Part shown: positions 8,737 to 17,791 of the stretch, in pieces
Layout of the letters: each line of letters opens with the position of its first letter
Numbering within the stretch: position 1 is the stretch's first letter
DNA from: Pseudooceanicola pacificus
Lineage (GTDB): Bacteria; Pseudomonadota; Alphaproteobacteria; Rhodobacterales; Rhodobacteraceae
DNA: 64,000 nucleotides
Reading direction: 5' to 3'
Assembly: GCF_009789075.1 (NCBI RefSeq)
Contig: NZ_WNXQ01000002.1
Span: forward strand, 1 to 64,000
The notes under the pieces: model-generated
What the model saw: the letters and a program-made list of their open reading frames with translations, nothing else
Told to the model about the DNA's origin: nothing
Databases searched by the model: none
Translations under genes and position numbers: made by a program

Positions 8737-9963
8737 ATGACGACACCAGTGACCCGCCGCCGGGTGTTCTACATCCCCGGCTACGACCCGATCCATCCGC
8801 GCCGCTACCGCGAGCTCTACCGCAAGGAGGGCGCCGCGCAGGCCGGGATCTCGGGCTATGAGCTGTCGCTGCGCCCCAAGACGACCAAGGGCCCCTATGG
8901 CTGGCACGTGACCGCCACGATGGAGGGCGCGACCGCCGACGCGGATGTCGAGGTGCTGGTCTGGTCCGATATCGTGCGCGACAGCATGAGCAATTCGATC
9001 CCCGCCACCTACCTGCAACTTGTCCGCACCGCCTGGGCCTATATCGGCACCGGCGCGCTCTGGCGGCTGATGCGGCTGCGCAAGGGGCCGGTGATCGCCG
9101 CGCTTTACCCCGTGGGGTTCCTGCTGCTGCAGCTGGTGCTGGGTCTGGCCGCGGGCCGGATCGCGGGCGGGGCGCTGAACTGGGCGCTTGGGGTGCTTGG
9201 CGCCGGGCTGCTGGCGCCCTGGGCCGGGATCGCGGCGGGGCTGGCGGTGCTGGTCGCCGTGCTGCGCTGGTTCCGCAAGAAGGACGGCAAGTTCTTCGCC
9301 TATTACCTGATGCACGACTATTCCTTCTCGGCCCGCTCCCTTGGCGCCAATCCGCCGGCGCTGGAGGCGCGGATGGCCGAATTTGGCGAGGCCATCGCCG
9401 CCGCACTGGCCGAGGATGTCGACGAGGTTCTGGTTGTCGGCCATTCCTCGGGCGCGCATCTGGCCGTGTCGATCCTGGCCGACCTGATCCGCGCCCGCCG
9501 GGTGCCCGCCGACGGCCCGGCGCTGTCCTTCCTGTCGCTGGGGCAGGTGGTGCCGATGGTCTCCTTCCTGCCCAGGGCCGACCGCCTGCGCACCGATCTG
9601 CGCTACCTGTGCCAGCGCGGCGAGCTGACCTGGATCGACGTCACCGCGCCGGGCGACGGCTGTGCCTTCGCGCTCTGCGATCCGGTGGCGGTCTCGGGCG
9701 TGGCGCCCGAGGGCAAGCGCTGGCCGCTGGTGGTTTCGGCGGCCTTCACGCAGACCCTGTCGCCCGAAACCTGGAAGGCGCTGCGCTGGCGCTTCTTCCG
9801 GCTGCATTTCCAGTATCTCTGCGCCTTCGACCGGGTGGGGGATTACGACTACTTCCGCATCACCGCCGGGCCGTTGACCCTGGGTGCGCGCTACGAAGGC
9901 CGTGTGCCGTCGAAAAGCCGGATCGAGGCGGCGGTGTCGAAATACACCAGCGTCACCGCATGA
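8737..9963 (+). CDS. Membrane-anchored alpha/beta-hydrolase-like protein
   Basis: The 408-residue protein opens with RRRVFYIPGYDP, a beta-strand plus oxyanion-type loop seen in lipase-like hydrolases. It has a pair of strongly hydrophobic segments at about residues 120-170 (VIAALYPVGFLLLQLVLGLA). VVGHSSGAH near residue 233 is a G-x-S-x-G nucleophile elbow. No substrate can be named. The ATG at 8737 was preferred to the longer open frame, whose extra 18 residues are not protein-like. Its stop overlaps a short frame that in turn overlaps the P450 gene, so the hydrolase and P450 are probably one transcript. Confidence 0.7.
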   Translation: MTTPVTRRRVFYIPGYDPIHPRRYRELYRKEGAAQAGISGYELSLRPKTTKGPYGWHVTATMEGATADADVEVLVWSDIVRDSMSNSIPATYLQLVRTAWAYIGTGALWRLMRLRKGPVIAALYPVGFLLLQLVLGLAAGRIAGGALNWALGVLGAGLLAPWAGIAAGLAVLVAVLRWFRKKDGKFFAYYLMHDYSFSARSLGANPPALEARMAEFGEAIAAALAEDVDEVLVVGHSSGAHLAVSILADLIRARRVPADGPALSFLSLGQVVPMVSFLPRADRLRTDLRYLCQRGELTWIDVTAPGDGCAFALCDPVAVSGVAPEGKRWPLVVSAAFTQTLSPETWKALRWRFFRLHFQYLCAFDRVGDYDYFRITAGPLTLGARYEGRVPSKSRIEAAVSKYTSVTA

Positions 9964-10139
9964 CCCCTATGCTGCCTGCCACCCGGGGTGCCGGCCTGAC
10001 CGATCCTGCCCTCGCGCCCCGCGCGGCAGAATGGGCTGACGGCCGGGGCCAGCCCGGGCGCATCGACCGGACCGCCGCGGTGCCGCATCCCCGCCCGGCC
10101 GGGCAGGGGCGCCGCCCGCCCCCGCGGGCCGCCCGATGA
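9960..10139 (+). CDS. Possible 59-residue coupled small ORF
   Basis: An ATG at 9960 overlaps the hydrolase stop as ATGA, and the frame's own stop overlaps the P450 start at 10136 as ATGA. This is the arrangement expected for translational coupling at both ends. Against it, the product is rich in Pro, Arg and Ala, has no recognisable domain, and its third-position GC (about 83 percent) is not striking for this genome. It may be only a spacer that happens to be open. Confidence 0.25.
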   Translation: MTPMLPATRGAGLTDPALAPRAAEWADGRGQPGRIDRTAAVPHPRPAGQGRRPPPRAAR

Positions 10140-11512
10140 CCCGTCCGCCGAAACCCCCCGCGCGGCCCGACCGCGTGTCGCTGCGCCGGTATGTCCAGCT
10201 CTTCCGGGCCGATATCCTGTCGGCCCAGCCCGCCAAGCTCTACCGCGCCTGGATGGCCGAGTTCCGCACGCCCTTCTTCCGCTCCTACCTCGTCAACCAG
10301 CCCGAGCTGGTGAAGACCGTGCTCAAGGACCGCCCCGAGGATTTCCCGAAATCCGACCGGGTGAGCGAGGGGCTGCGCCCCCTGCTTGGGCAGTCGGTCT
10401 TTGTCACCAATGGCGAGACCTGGAAGCGCCAGCGCCGCATCATCGACCCGGCCTTCGAGGGCGGGCGGCTCAAGGATACCTTTCCGGCGATGCTGGCCGC
10501 CGCCCGCGCCTGCACCGGGCGGCTGGCCGGGCGCACCGGCGCCGATGTCGAAATCGAGGAGGAAACCAGCCACGCCGCCGCCGACGTGATCTTTCGCACG
10601 CTCTTTTCGATCCCGATCGAGCACGAGATCGCCGCCGCCGTCTTTCGCGAATTCCGCACCTATCAGCGCACCCAGCCGGTGGTGAACCTGGCCGCCTTTG
10701 TCCCGCTGCCGCGCTGGTTCCCGCGCTTCTTCCGGCGCGAGACGCGGCAGGCCGCGCGCACCATTCGCGGCCTGATCACCCGGCTATGCGCCGAACGGGC
10801 CGAACAGATCGCGGCCGGCACCGCGCCCGACGATCTGGCCACCAAGATCATGACGACCCGCGATCCCGAAACGGGGGAACTGTTCTCGACCTCCGAGATG
10901 GTGGATCAGGTGGCGATCTTCTTCCTGGCCGGGCATGAAACCTCGGCCTCGGCCCTGGCCTGGACGCTCTACCTCATGGCGCTCTACCCCGACTGGCAGG
11001 AGAAGGTGGCCGAGGAGGCCCGCGCGCTGGACGATGACGACAGCTTTTCGGCCGTCTCGCGCCTGCGCGTCAGCCGCGACGTGTTCCGCGAGGCGCTGCG
11101 CCTGTACCCGCCGGTCCCGATGATGGTTCGCGAGGCCGCATGCCCGGTGCAGTTCCGCGACCGCGAGGTGGCGAAGGGCAGCCAGGTCGTCCTGTCGCCC
11201 TGGCACCTGCACCGCCACGAACGGCTGTGGGAGCGGCCCGACGATTTCGACCCGGCCCGCTTTGGCACCGAGAATGGCCGCGCCTGCCTGCGTGACGCCT
11301 ATATCCCGTTCTCGGCCGGGCCGCGCGTCTGCACCGGGGCGGGCTTCGCGATGGTCGAGGGGGTGCTGATCCTGGCGTCGATCCTGCGCCGGTTCCGCGT
11401 CAGCCCCGTACCGGGGCGCGAGCCGGTGCCGGTGGCGCATCTGACGGTCCGCTCGAAGGACGGGATCTGGCTGCGGCTAGAGGCGCGGGACGCTCCGGCA
11501 GAGCCGGACTGA
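10136..11512 (+). CDS. Cytochrome P450
   Basis: The 458-residue protein is a soluble bacterial P450 monooxygenase. The I-helix oxygen-binding motif AGHET is at residues 265-269, and the K-helix E-x-x-R appears as EALRLYPP. The haem-thiolate loop is FSAGPRVCTG with the ligand cysteine at residue 399. All key residues are present and the length is normal. No ferredoxin or ferredoxin reductase lies nearby, so its electron donor is elsewhere. The substrate is unknown; the neighbouring lipase-like gene suggests a lipid or ester substrate, which is inference. Confidence 0.93.
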   Translation: MTRPPKPPARPDRVSLRRYVQLFRADILSAQPAKLYRAWMAEFRTPFFRSYLVNQPELVKTVLKDRPEDFPKSDRVSEGLRPLLGQSVFVTNGETWKRQRRIIDPAFEGGRLKDTFPAMLAAARACTGRLAGRTGADVEIEEETSHAAADVIFRTLFSIPIEHEIAAAVFREFRTYQRTQPVVNLAAFVPLPRWFPRFFRRETRQAARTIRGLITRLCAERAEQIAAGTAPDDLATKIMTTRDPETGELFSTSEMVDQVAIFFLAGHETSASALAWTLYLMALYPDWQEKVAEEARALDDDDSFSAVSRLRVSRDVFREALRLYPPVPMMVREAACPVQFRDREVAKGSQVVLSPWHLHRHERLWERPDDFDPARFGTENGRACLRDAYIPFSAGPRVCTGAGFAMVEGVLILASILRRFRVSPVPGREPVPVAHLTVRSKDGIWLRLEARDAPAEPD

Positions 11513-11711
11513 CCCCGGCGGCAGGGCTTCGGTGGCCGCAGGCCGGGGCATTCTGACAGGGGCCCGGGCCGCGATGTGGCCGGGTGGCCGGGATTCCGAC
11601 ACATCGTCCAGTGGCGAGACAGCGGCGCCCGTCCAGTGGATCCGCCCGCGCCGGTCAAACGATCCCTAAGGTTCCGCAACGGCCCGAGCCGGTGACCCCG
11701 GCGCAATGGCT

Positions 11712-12611
11712 CTACTGGATGGCGGGCACGATCTTCAGATAGGACGCGATGGCGGCGCGGTCCTCGTCGCTCAGATGGGCGGTGTTCTTGACCACATCGG
11801 CCATCTCGCCGCCCGCCACGTCGAATTCCGGGGTGAAGCCGCTCTTGAGGTATTCCGCGATATCGCCCTCTGACCAGCTGAGCCCGCCGGGGGTGATGTT
11901 GGGAATACTGCCCTGGCCCGAGGGGTTCGGCCCGCCCGCCAGCCAGCGCGACCGCTCGGCCCCGCCAAGCGCGTTGCGCGGCGTGTGGCATTCGGCGCAA
12001 TGGCCAAGCGCCTCGACCAGGTAGCGCCCGCGCAGCTGCTGCGCGTCCAGATCGCCCGTGACCGCCCAGTCGTCGGTGAAGAACAAAAGCTTCCACCCGC
12101 CCAGCGATGCCCGGACCGAAAAGGGAAAGCCCACGTCATGCGGAACCGAGGGCGTGGGATCGGCTGGCAGCGTCGCCATGAAGGCATGCAGATCCGCGAT
12201 GTCCTGCGGCGTGGCATGTACGTAAGAGGTGTAGGGAAAGACCGGGTAGTAATGCGCGCCCTGCGGCGAGACACCGGCCTGCATCGCATTGCCCAGGTCG
12301 GCCACGCTCCAGTCGCCGATACCCGCCTTGGGGTCGGACGAGATGTTGGGGGCGTGGAAGGTGCCGAACTGCGTCTTGAAGGGCATGCCGCCCACCAGGA
12401 CCAGCCGCGCCTCGCCCTCGGCCCCCGGTGCGGCGTGACACGCGGCGCAGCCGCCCGCCCAGAACACCGTTTCGCCCTGTACGGGATCGCCTGTCAGCCC
12501 CTCGTAGGTGCCCGCGGCCATCGGCGCCGGGCGGGTGATCATCCAGAAGGCGCCGCCGCCCAGGACGGCCAGCACGACCGCGATGAAAACGATCCTGAGG
12601 AACATGTACAT
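11712..12611 (-). CDS. Membrane-anchored dihaem cytochrome c
   Basis: The 299-residue protein starts with an uncleaved or signal-type membrane helix (residues 4-24) and holds two haem c attachment sites, CAACH near residue 56 and CAECH near 208. The domain pair resembles the cytochrome subunits of periplasmic alcohol and aldehyde dehydrogenases, with methionine-containing segments after each haem site. It faces the periplasm and transfers electrons to the respiratory chain. A second in-frame ATG at 12605 is also possible. It lies downstream of cytochrome c' on the same strand, separated by a hairpin. Confidence 0.85.
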   Translation of the reverse strand: MYMFLRIVFIAVVLAVLGGGAFWMITRPAPMAAGTYEGLTGDPVQGETVFWAGGCAACHAAPGAEGEARLVLVGGMPFKTQFGTFHAPNISSDPKAGIGDWSVADLGNAMQAGVSPQGAHYYPVFPYTSYVHATPQDIADLHAFMATLPADPTPSVPHDVGFPFSVRASLGGWKLLFFTDDWAVTGDLDAQQLRGRYLVEALGHCAECHTPRNALGGAERSRWLAGGPNPSGQGSIPNITPGGLSWSEGDIAEYLKSGFTPEFDVAGGEMADVVKNTAHLSDEDRAAIASYLKIVPAIQ

Positions 12612-12650
12612 GGGCGGTCTCCGCGTTGCTGCTGGCGCGACTCATAGCAC

Positions 12651-12672
12651 GGGGCGCCGTTTCGGGCGCCCC
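12651..12672 (-). terminator. Hairpin between the two cytochrome genes
   Basis: GGGGCGCC pairs with GGCGCCCC over a 6-nt loop, in the 88-base gap after the cytochrome c' stop. No T-run follows, so it may be an attenuator or an mRNA 3' stabiliser rather than a full terminator. Confidence 0.45.
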
Positions 12673-12699
12673 GCAAATCCGTTTTCCGGCCGGGACCGG

Positions 12700-13173
12700 T
12701 CAATCCGCGGCGCGATAGGCCTTGTGGCAGGCACCGCAGGCGCCGCCGAGGGGGCCCATTGCGCCCTGAAGCGAGGCGAGGTCGGTGCCGGCCACGGCAG
12801 CCATGTCCGCTGAGGCTGTCTGCAGCGCGGCAGCGCTCTTGGTGATTCCCTCCATGTCCTCCCAGATCGCGGGCAGGGCGCGGGTGCCCTCGACCGAGGC
12901 ATTGTCCGATCCCTCGGGCCAGAGCGCCATCTGGTTGGTGCCGCTGATCGCGACCAGGTTGTCGGCGGCGGCCTGCGCGGCGGCGGCGTTGTATTCCATG
13001 TCGCCCTTGGCCATGGCCCCCAGCTGCCCGAGGTTGAAGGCATAGAGCTGCATGGTGGCCTTGCGGGCCTTGATCGCGGCTCCCACGGCCGGATCCGCGT
13101 GGCTGGCACCGATGGCGGCCCCTGCAATTCCCAGTGCAGCAAGCGCCGCGGCGGCGAGTGTCAGCTTTTTCAT
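12700..13173 (-). CDS. cycP: Cytochrome c' (class II, periplasmic)
   Basis: The 157-residue preprotein has a Sec signal peptide (about 22 residues, cleaved near IGASHA) and one haem site, CGACHKAYR, very close to the C-terminus. A C-terminal haem on a four-helix bundle is the hallmark of class II cytochromes c. These five-coordinate proteins bind nitric oxide and protect against nitrosative stress. The start ATG follows a GGGATG-type site. It is upstream of the dihaem cytochrome on the same strand. Confidence 0.9.
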   Translation of the reverse strand: MKKLTLAAAALAALGIAGAAIGASHADPAVGAAIKARKATMQLYAFNLGQLGAMAKGDMEYNAAAAQAAADNLVAISGTNQMALWPEGSDNASVEGTRALPAIWEDMEGITKSAAALQTASADMAAVAGTDLASLQGAMGPLGGACGACHKAYRAAD

Positions 13174-13243
13174 CCCTGTTGGTCTCCATCAAATTGGCTG
13201 TTCGTAGCGCAACGGTAGCAGGAAAAATTGTTGCGGTTGCTGA

Positions 13244-13432
13244 CTAATTCGTGAATCCGGGCAGGCGCGGGCCGCGCGGGTTCACCTTCATCCAGTCGGG
13301 CGTTCCGAAAAAGTGTTCCAGCGTGACGATCAGCAGGCAGATCGCGACCACCGCCAGCACCAGTTTCACACGTCCGGGCGAGGGCGGATTGCGCGCCCAG
13401 CGGGACATTCGGACCAGCCACATGCCCCACAT
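13244..13432 (-). CDS. Small single-pass membrane protein of unknown function
   Basis: This 62-residue protein has a basic N-terminus (RMSRWARNPPSPGRVK), one clear membrane helix (LVLAVVAICLLIVTLEHFFG) and a short C-terminus with WMKVNPRGPR. The charge pattern predicts the N-terminus inside. It begins two bases after the hpt stop and is probably co-transcribed with it. ATG codons at 13432 and 13423 are both possible starts. No function is recognised; short proteins of this layout are common in Rhodobacteraceae. Confidence 0.65.
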   Translation of the reverse strand: MWGMWLVRMSRWARNPPSPGRVKLVLAVVAICLLIVTLEHFFGTPDWMKVNPRGPRLPGFTN

Positions 13433-13433
13433 C

Positions 13434-13973
13434 TCAGGTGAACCTCACCTTGCCGATATAGGGCAGGTTGCGGTTGCGCTGCGCGTAGTCGATGCCGTAG
13501 CCGACCACAAATTCGTCCGGGATTTCAAAGCCGATCCAGTCGGCCTTGAAATCCACCTCGCGCCGCGAGGGCTTGTCCAGCAGGGCGATGGTGCGCAGCT
13601 TCTTGGGGCGGCGGGCGCTCAGCATGTGGATCACGTGGCTGAGCGTGTAGCCGGTATCGACGATATCCTCGACCACCAGCACGTTGCGGCCCGCGATCTC
13701 GCCCCGCAGGTCCTTGAGGATGCGCACCTCGCGGCTGGATTCGGTCGAGTCGCCGTAGGACGAGGCCTCCAGGAAATCGACCTCGACATTCATGTCCTGC
13801 AACTCGCGCGCGATATCGGCGATGAAGACGAAGGAGCCGCGCAGCAGGCCCACGACAACCAGCTTTTCATCGGCCGGAAACTCGGCGCGGATTTCGCGGC
13901 ACAGCTGTTCGATCCGCGCGGCAATGGACTTGGCCGAGATCATCTGGTCGATGACATATGGACGCTCTGACAT
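13434..13973 (-). CDS. hpt: Hypoxanthine phosphoribosyltransferase
   Basis: This purine-salvage enzyme makes IMP or GMP from the base and PRPP. The 179-residue protein has the PRPP-binding motif [13 protein letters not shown], an early GLLRGSFVF loop and the late [20 protein letters not shown] segment that carries the base-binding Lys and Asp. The start at 13973 has AAGGGAAG upstream; the open frame extends 24 codons further without similarity. It is divergent from the RatA/Coq10-like gene and followed by the small membrane protein. Confidence 0.93.
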   Translation of the reverse strand: MSERPYVIDQMISAKSIAARIEQLCREIRAEFPADEKLVVVGLLRGSFVFIADIARELQDMNVEVDFLEASSYGDSTESSREVRILKDLRGEIAGRNVLVVEDIVDTGYTLSHVIHMLSARRPKKLRTIALLDKPSRREVDFKADWIGFEIPDEFVVGYGIDYAQRNRNLPYIGKVRFT

Positions 13974-14043
13974 GATCTTCCCTTGATCTTCCCGGCCCAG
14001 TCTACGACATCGGCGGGGTGAACTGAACGGCCCAGAGAGCGAC

Positions 14044-14499
14044 ATGCCGACCCATTCCGAGACGCGGATTCTGCCCTATACGGCACAGCAGATGTACGAC
14101 CTTGTGGCGGATGTGGCGCGCTATCCGCAATTCCTGCCCTGGTGTGCCGCCGCCCGAATCCGCACGCGCACCCCCTTCGACGGGCCCGAGGGCGCGGGCG
14201 AGGTGATGGAGGCGGATCTGGTGATCTCGTTCAAGGTCTTTCGCGAGCGGTTCGGCTCTCGCGTCACGCTCTGGCCCGGGCGGCGGCGGATCGACACCGA
14301 ATATATCGACGGGCCGTTCAAATACATGAAATCCTACTGGCAGTTCGCCGAGGCCGACGGCGGCTGCGAGGTCCAGTTCTTTGTCGATTTCGAATTCCGC
14401 AACGCAGTGCTGCAGGGCATCATCGGCGTGGTCTTCAACGAGGCGATGCAGCGCATCGTGCGCGCCTTTGAACGGCGCGCCGCCGATCTTTATGGCTGA
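14044..14499 (+). CDS. RatA/Coq10-type START-domain protein
   Basis: The 151-residue protein matches the polyketide cyclase/START family that includes Coq10 (ubiquinone binding) and RatA. Features are the [14 protein letters not shown] segment near residue 20, the strand [17 protein letters not shown], and a C-terminal helix [13 protein letters not shown]. In alphaproteobacteria it is usually taken as a ubiquinone-binding helper of respiration, while RatA in E. coli affects ribosome subunit joining. The sequence does not decide between them. Confidence 0.8.
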   Translation: MPTHSETRILPYTAQQMYDLVADVARYPQFLPWCAAARIRTRTPFDGPEGAGEVMEADLVISFKVFRERFGSRVTLWPGRRRIDTEYIDGPFKYMKSYWQFAEADGGCEVQFFVDFEFRNAVLQGIIGVVFNEAMQRIVRAFERRAADLYG

Positions 14500-14502
14500 G
14501 CC

Positions 14503-14985
14503 TCAGGGCGCGGGCGCCTGCAGCAGCATCCGCAGCGCGTGATCGCGGGACGCCTCGCGCACCGCGGCGCGGCCCCGGGCGCCAAATTCGATGGTCTCGG
14601 CAATCGTGTCCCGTCCGGTCTGGGCCAGGGCAAAGCAGACCCGCCCCTCGGGCTTGTGTTCCGACCCGCCCGGCCCGGCGATGCCGGTGATCCCCACCGC
14701 CAGCGTGGCCCCGGCGCGCGCCAGCGCCCCCTCGGCCATTTCGCGGGCGACCTCCTCGCTGACCGCGCCGTGGGCCTGCAGCGTCTCCGCCGACACGCCC
14801 AGCAGGTCGCGTTTCATCCCGTTGGAATAGGTGCAGATCCCGCCCAGAACCGCCTTTGACGATCCGGCGATATCGGTCAGCGCGGCGCTGACCATGCCGC
14901 CCGTGCAGCTTTCGGCGGTGACCACCCGGTGGCCGTGGGCGAGGCAGACGTCGAGCACCTGTTGCGCAAGCGAAGGCTGGGTCAT
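14503..14985 (-). CDS. pncC: Nicotinamide-nucleotide amidohydrolase (CinA C-terminal domain)
   Basis: This 160-residue protein is a stand-alone CinA C-terminal domain, which deamidates nicotinamide mononucleotide to nicotinic acid mononucleotide in NAD salvage. Family motifs seen are TAESCTGGM (residues about 23-31), TYSNGMKRDLLGV, VGITGIAGPGGSEHKPEG and VCFAL. The N-terminal competence/damage domain of full-length CinA is absent, as is common in this group. Its ATG overlaps the pgpA stop as ATGA, so it is the last gene of the ispDF-pgpA-pncC operon. Confidence 0.88.
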   Translation of the reverse strand: MTQPSLAQQVLDVCLAHGHRVVTAESCTGGMVSAALTDIAGSSKAVLGGICTYSNGMKRDLLGVSAETLQAHGAVSEEVAREMAEGALARAGATLAVGITGIAGPGGSEHKPEGRVCFALAQTGRDTIAETIEFGARGRAAVREASRDHALRMLLQAPAP

Positions 14986-15479
14986 GACATGAACACTCCA
15001 TGCACGATGGCGGCCGAGATGGCGACCACGACGGCCGCGGCCACCCCGGCGAGGATATCGTCGAGCATCACGCCCAGCGGATCGTCGCGCCGGTCGGCCC
15101 AGCCGATGGGCCCGGGCTTGAGGATGTCGAAGGCGCGGAAGGCCAGGAAGGCGACGACCCAGCCGGGCCAGAGCGCCAGGACACCCACATCCGCATGCGC
15201 CGCCCCGATGGAGACCGGCAGCAGGGCCACCCATTGGCCCGCGACCTCGTCGATCACGATTTCCGACGGGTCGTGATTGTCGGACCCGGCGGTTTCGATC
15301 CGCGTGGCCCAGACCCCGGCGACAAAGGTCACGAGGATGCCCAGCATCAGCAGATAGGGGCCGCCGATCCAGTGCAGCACCAGCGCCACGGGCAGGGCCG
15401 CCAGCGACCCCCAGGTCCCCGAGGCCGGCCGCATGTACCCCACGCCGCCAAATGTCGCGACGATCTCAGTGACTTTCAT
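14982..15479 (-). CDS. pgpA: Phosphatidylglycerophosphatase A
   Basis: PgpA dephosphorylates phosphatidylglycerophosphate to phosphatidylglycerol in the inner membrane. The 165-residue protein has the family's early GTWGS motif, the catalytic acidic stretch [11 protein letters not shown], the DILKPGPIG segment and the late DDILAGV, on four hydrophobic helices. Its start overlaps the ispDF stop (ATGA) and its stop overlaps the pncC start, so all three are translationally coupled. Confidence 0.9.
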   Translation of the reverse strand: MKVTEIVATFGGVGYMRPASGTWGSLAALPVALVLHWIGGPYLLMLGILVTFVAGVWATRIETAGSDNHDPSEIVIDEVAGQWVALLPVSIGAAHADVGVLALWPGWVVAFLAFRAFDILKPGPIGWADRRDDPLGVMLDDILAGVAAAVVVAISAAIVHGVFMS

Positions 15480-16618
15480 GCCTTCACCAGCGTCGCGGTG
15501 GCCAGCGCCGCGATCCCTTCTTCTCGTCCGGTGAAGCCCAGCCTCTCGGACGTGGTTGCCTTGATCGAGACGCGCGTCCCGTCGATCCCGCAGATGCGGG
15601 CGATTTCCTGTGCCATCCGGATGGCATGCGGCCCGATCTTGGGCCGCTCGCAGACCAGGGTGCAGTCGACATTGCCGATGGCAAAGCCGCGCGCGCGCGC
15701 CAGACCGGCCGCATGGGCCAGGAAGATTTCGCTCGCCGCGCCCTTCCATTGCGGGTCGGTCGGCGGGAAATGCCGCCCGATGTCGCCCTCGGCCATCGCG
15801 CCGTAGAGCGCATCGGTGATCGCATGCATCCCCACATCGGCATCGGAATGGCCCACCAGCCCGTGCCCGTGATCGACCCGCACACCGCAGAGGATCACGT
15901 GATCCCCGGGGCCGAAGGCATGCACGTCATAGCCGTTGCCCAGGCGGATGTCGGGCAGGGGCAGCTGGTCCATCGTCCCTCGCAGGATGCGCTCGGCGCG
16001 GGCGAAATCGCCGGGGCCGGTGATCTTGATGTTGTCGGCCTCGCCCTCCACCACGGTGACGGCCAGGCCCGCCGCACGGGCGACCTCCACATCGTCGGCG
16101 GCTCCGCCCGGATGGGCGGCATGGGCGGCGCGGATGGCGGCAAAGCGGAACCCCTGCGGCGTCTGCGCGGCCAGCAGGCCGGTGCGGTCCTGGGTGCCGG
16201 TCACCGCGCCCCGGTCCCCGTGCCAGAGCGCATCGCTGACCGGCAGGCCCGGGGCCGCGGCCTCGGCGCTCTCCAGCGCGGCGGTGACCCGTGCGATCAG
16301 CGCGGGCGTCACGCAGGGGCGGGCGATGTCGTGGATCAGCACCGCGTCGGGCGGATCGCCCGCCAGCGCCTCCAGCCCCGCCCGGACGGAGGCATCGCGC
16401 GTGGCCCCGCCGGTGGCGCGCAGCACATGGGCGGGCAGGGGCACCGCGCCGTCATCGGGATGCAGGACCACCACGATGGGCGCTGTCCCGGCGGCGTCGA
16501 AGGCCGAAATCGTCCAGTCGGCCACGCGGCGCCCGGCGAGGGGGCGCCATTGCTTGGGCAGCCCGCCCCCGGCGCGTGTGCCGCGCCCGGCTGCGACGAT
16601 GATTGCGGCTGTCTTCAT
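15476..16618 (-). CDS. ispDF: Bifunctional IspD/IspF of the MEP isoprenoid pathway
   Basis: The 380-residue fusion carries two enzymes. Residues 1-215 are MEP cytidylyltransferase (IspD), with the CTP-binding [16 protein letters not shown] loop and the later IHDIARPC motif. Residues about 222-380 are MECDP synthase (IspF), with [26 protein letters not shown] and the C-terminal [17 protein letters not shown]. Such fusions are typical of alphaproteobacteria. The start at 16618 has GAGGGG seven bases upstream; the longer open frame is not supported. It is the first gene of the operon and divergent from dusB. Confidence 0.95.
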   Translation of the reverse strand: MKTAAIIVAAGRGTRAGGGLPKQWRPLAGRRVADWTISAFDAAGTAPIVVVLHPDDGAVPLPAHVLRATGGATRDASVRAGLEALAGDPPDAVLIHDIARPCVTPALIARVTAALESAEAAAPGLPVSDALWHGDRGAVTGTQDRTGLLAAQTPQGFRFAAIRAAHAAHPGGAADDVEVARAAGLAVTVVEGEADNIKITGPGDFARAERILRGTMDQLPLPDIRLGNGYDVHAFGPGDHVILCGVRVDHGHGLVGHSDADVGMHAITDALYGAMAEGDIGRHFPPTDPQWKGAASEIFLAHAAGLARARGFAIGNVDCTLVCERPKIGPHAIRMAQEIARICGIDGTRVSIKATTSERLGFTGREEGIAALATATLVKA

Positions 16619-16801
16619 GGTCCCCTCGTGGTACGTCCCGGTCATAGGACCTTGGCCGGGCAAGCGCAATCGCGGGGTGATTGCGGGAATGTGCCCAACT
16701 AATAGGCATCTGCCTGTTTGCGAACAGGTTGCGACGCCCCGATTCATTGTCCATATGCATGCTTTCGGCTAGCCAAAGAGCACTGCACAAGGATTGGGCA
16801 C

Positions 16802-17791
16802 ATGCTGCTGACCCTGGGCACTATCGCCCTCTCGCCTCCGGTTCTGCTGGCCCCGATGGCCGGAATCACCGATCTGCCTTTCCGCGATCTGGTGACAGGT
16901 TTCGGCGCGGGCCTCGTGGTGAGCGAGATGGTGGCCTGCCGCGAGATGCTGACCGGGCGTCCCGGAACCCGCGAAAAGGCCGAGCTGGGCCTGGGCCGCG
17001 CCCGCACCTCGGTGCAGCTGGCCGGCCGCGATCCCGAGTGGATGGCCGAGGGCGCGCGCCAGATCGCAGGTCAGGGCGCGCAGATCATCGACATCAACAT
17101 GGGCTGCCCCGCCAAGAAGGTGACGGGCGGGCTGTCCGGGTCGGCGCTGATGCGCGACCCCGATCACGCGCTGCGGATCGTCGAGGCGGTGACCGGCGCG
17201 GTCAGCGTGCCGGTGACGCTCAAGATGCGGCTCGGCTGGGATGGCGACTGCCTGACCGCGCCCGAGATTGCCGCCCGGGCCGAGGCGGCCGGCATCCGGA
17301 TGATCGTGGTGCACGGGCGCACGCGCTGCCAGTTCTACAAGGGCCGGGCCGACTGGGCCGCCATCGCGGCGGTCAAGCAGGCGGTGTCGATCCCGGTCAT
17401 CGCCAATGGCGACATCACCGATGCCGCCTCGGCGCGCGAGGCGTTGCGCCTGTCGGGCGCCGATGGCGTGATGATCGGGCGCGGCGCGCAGGGGCGGCCC
17501 TGGCTGCCGGCGCAGATCGCGCATGACCTTTACGGCGCCCCGCCGCCCGACGTGCCTGTGGGAGAGGCGCTTTCCAACATGATATCAAATCATTACGACG
17601 CGATCCTCGCCTTCTACGGGGTGTCCTTGGGCCTGCGTGTGGCGCGCAAGCACCTGGGCTGGTACATGGATGCCGCCCGGGTGACGCCCGATCTGCGGCA
17701 GCGCATCCTGCGCAGTTTCGACCCGAAAGAGGTCCACCGGCTGATCGCCCGCGGCTTTGCCTCCGCTCCGGTCGAGATGGCGGCGGCATGA
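16802..17791 (+). CDS. dusB: tRNA-dihydrouridine synthase (NifR3 type)
   Basis: This FMN enzyme reduces uridine to dihydrouridine in tRNA. The 329-residue protein has the opening LAPMAGITDLPFRDL, the catalytic cysteine at residue 102 within INMGCPAKKV, and the phosphate-binding GDI and GVMIGRGAQG motifs. The start ATG at 16802 gives the usual length. Its stop overlaps the ntrB start as ATGA. This nifR3-ntrB-ntrC order is classic for Rhodobacter and other alphaproteobacteria. Confidence 0.93.
   Translation: MLLTLGTIALSPPVLLAPMAGITDLPFRDLVTGFGAGLVVSEMVACREMLTGRPGTREKAELGLGRARTSVQLAGRDPEWMAEGARQIAGQGAQIIDINMGCPAKKVTGGLSGSALMRDPDHALRIVEAVTGAVSVPVTLKMRLGWDGDCLTAPEIAARAEAAGIRMIVVHGRTRCQFYKGRADWAAIAAVKQAVSIPVIANGDITDAASAREALRLSGADGVMIGRGAQGRPWLPAQIAHDLYGAPPPDVPVGEALSNMISNHYDAILAFYGVSLGLRVARKHLGWYMDAARVTPDLRQRILRSFDPKEVHRLIARGFASAPVEMAAA

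Noticed and set aside
14503-14985. CinA considered as a truncated competence gene
   Set aside because: Stand-alone C-terminal CinA (PncC) proteins of this length are normal and the catalytic motifs are intact.
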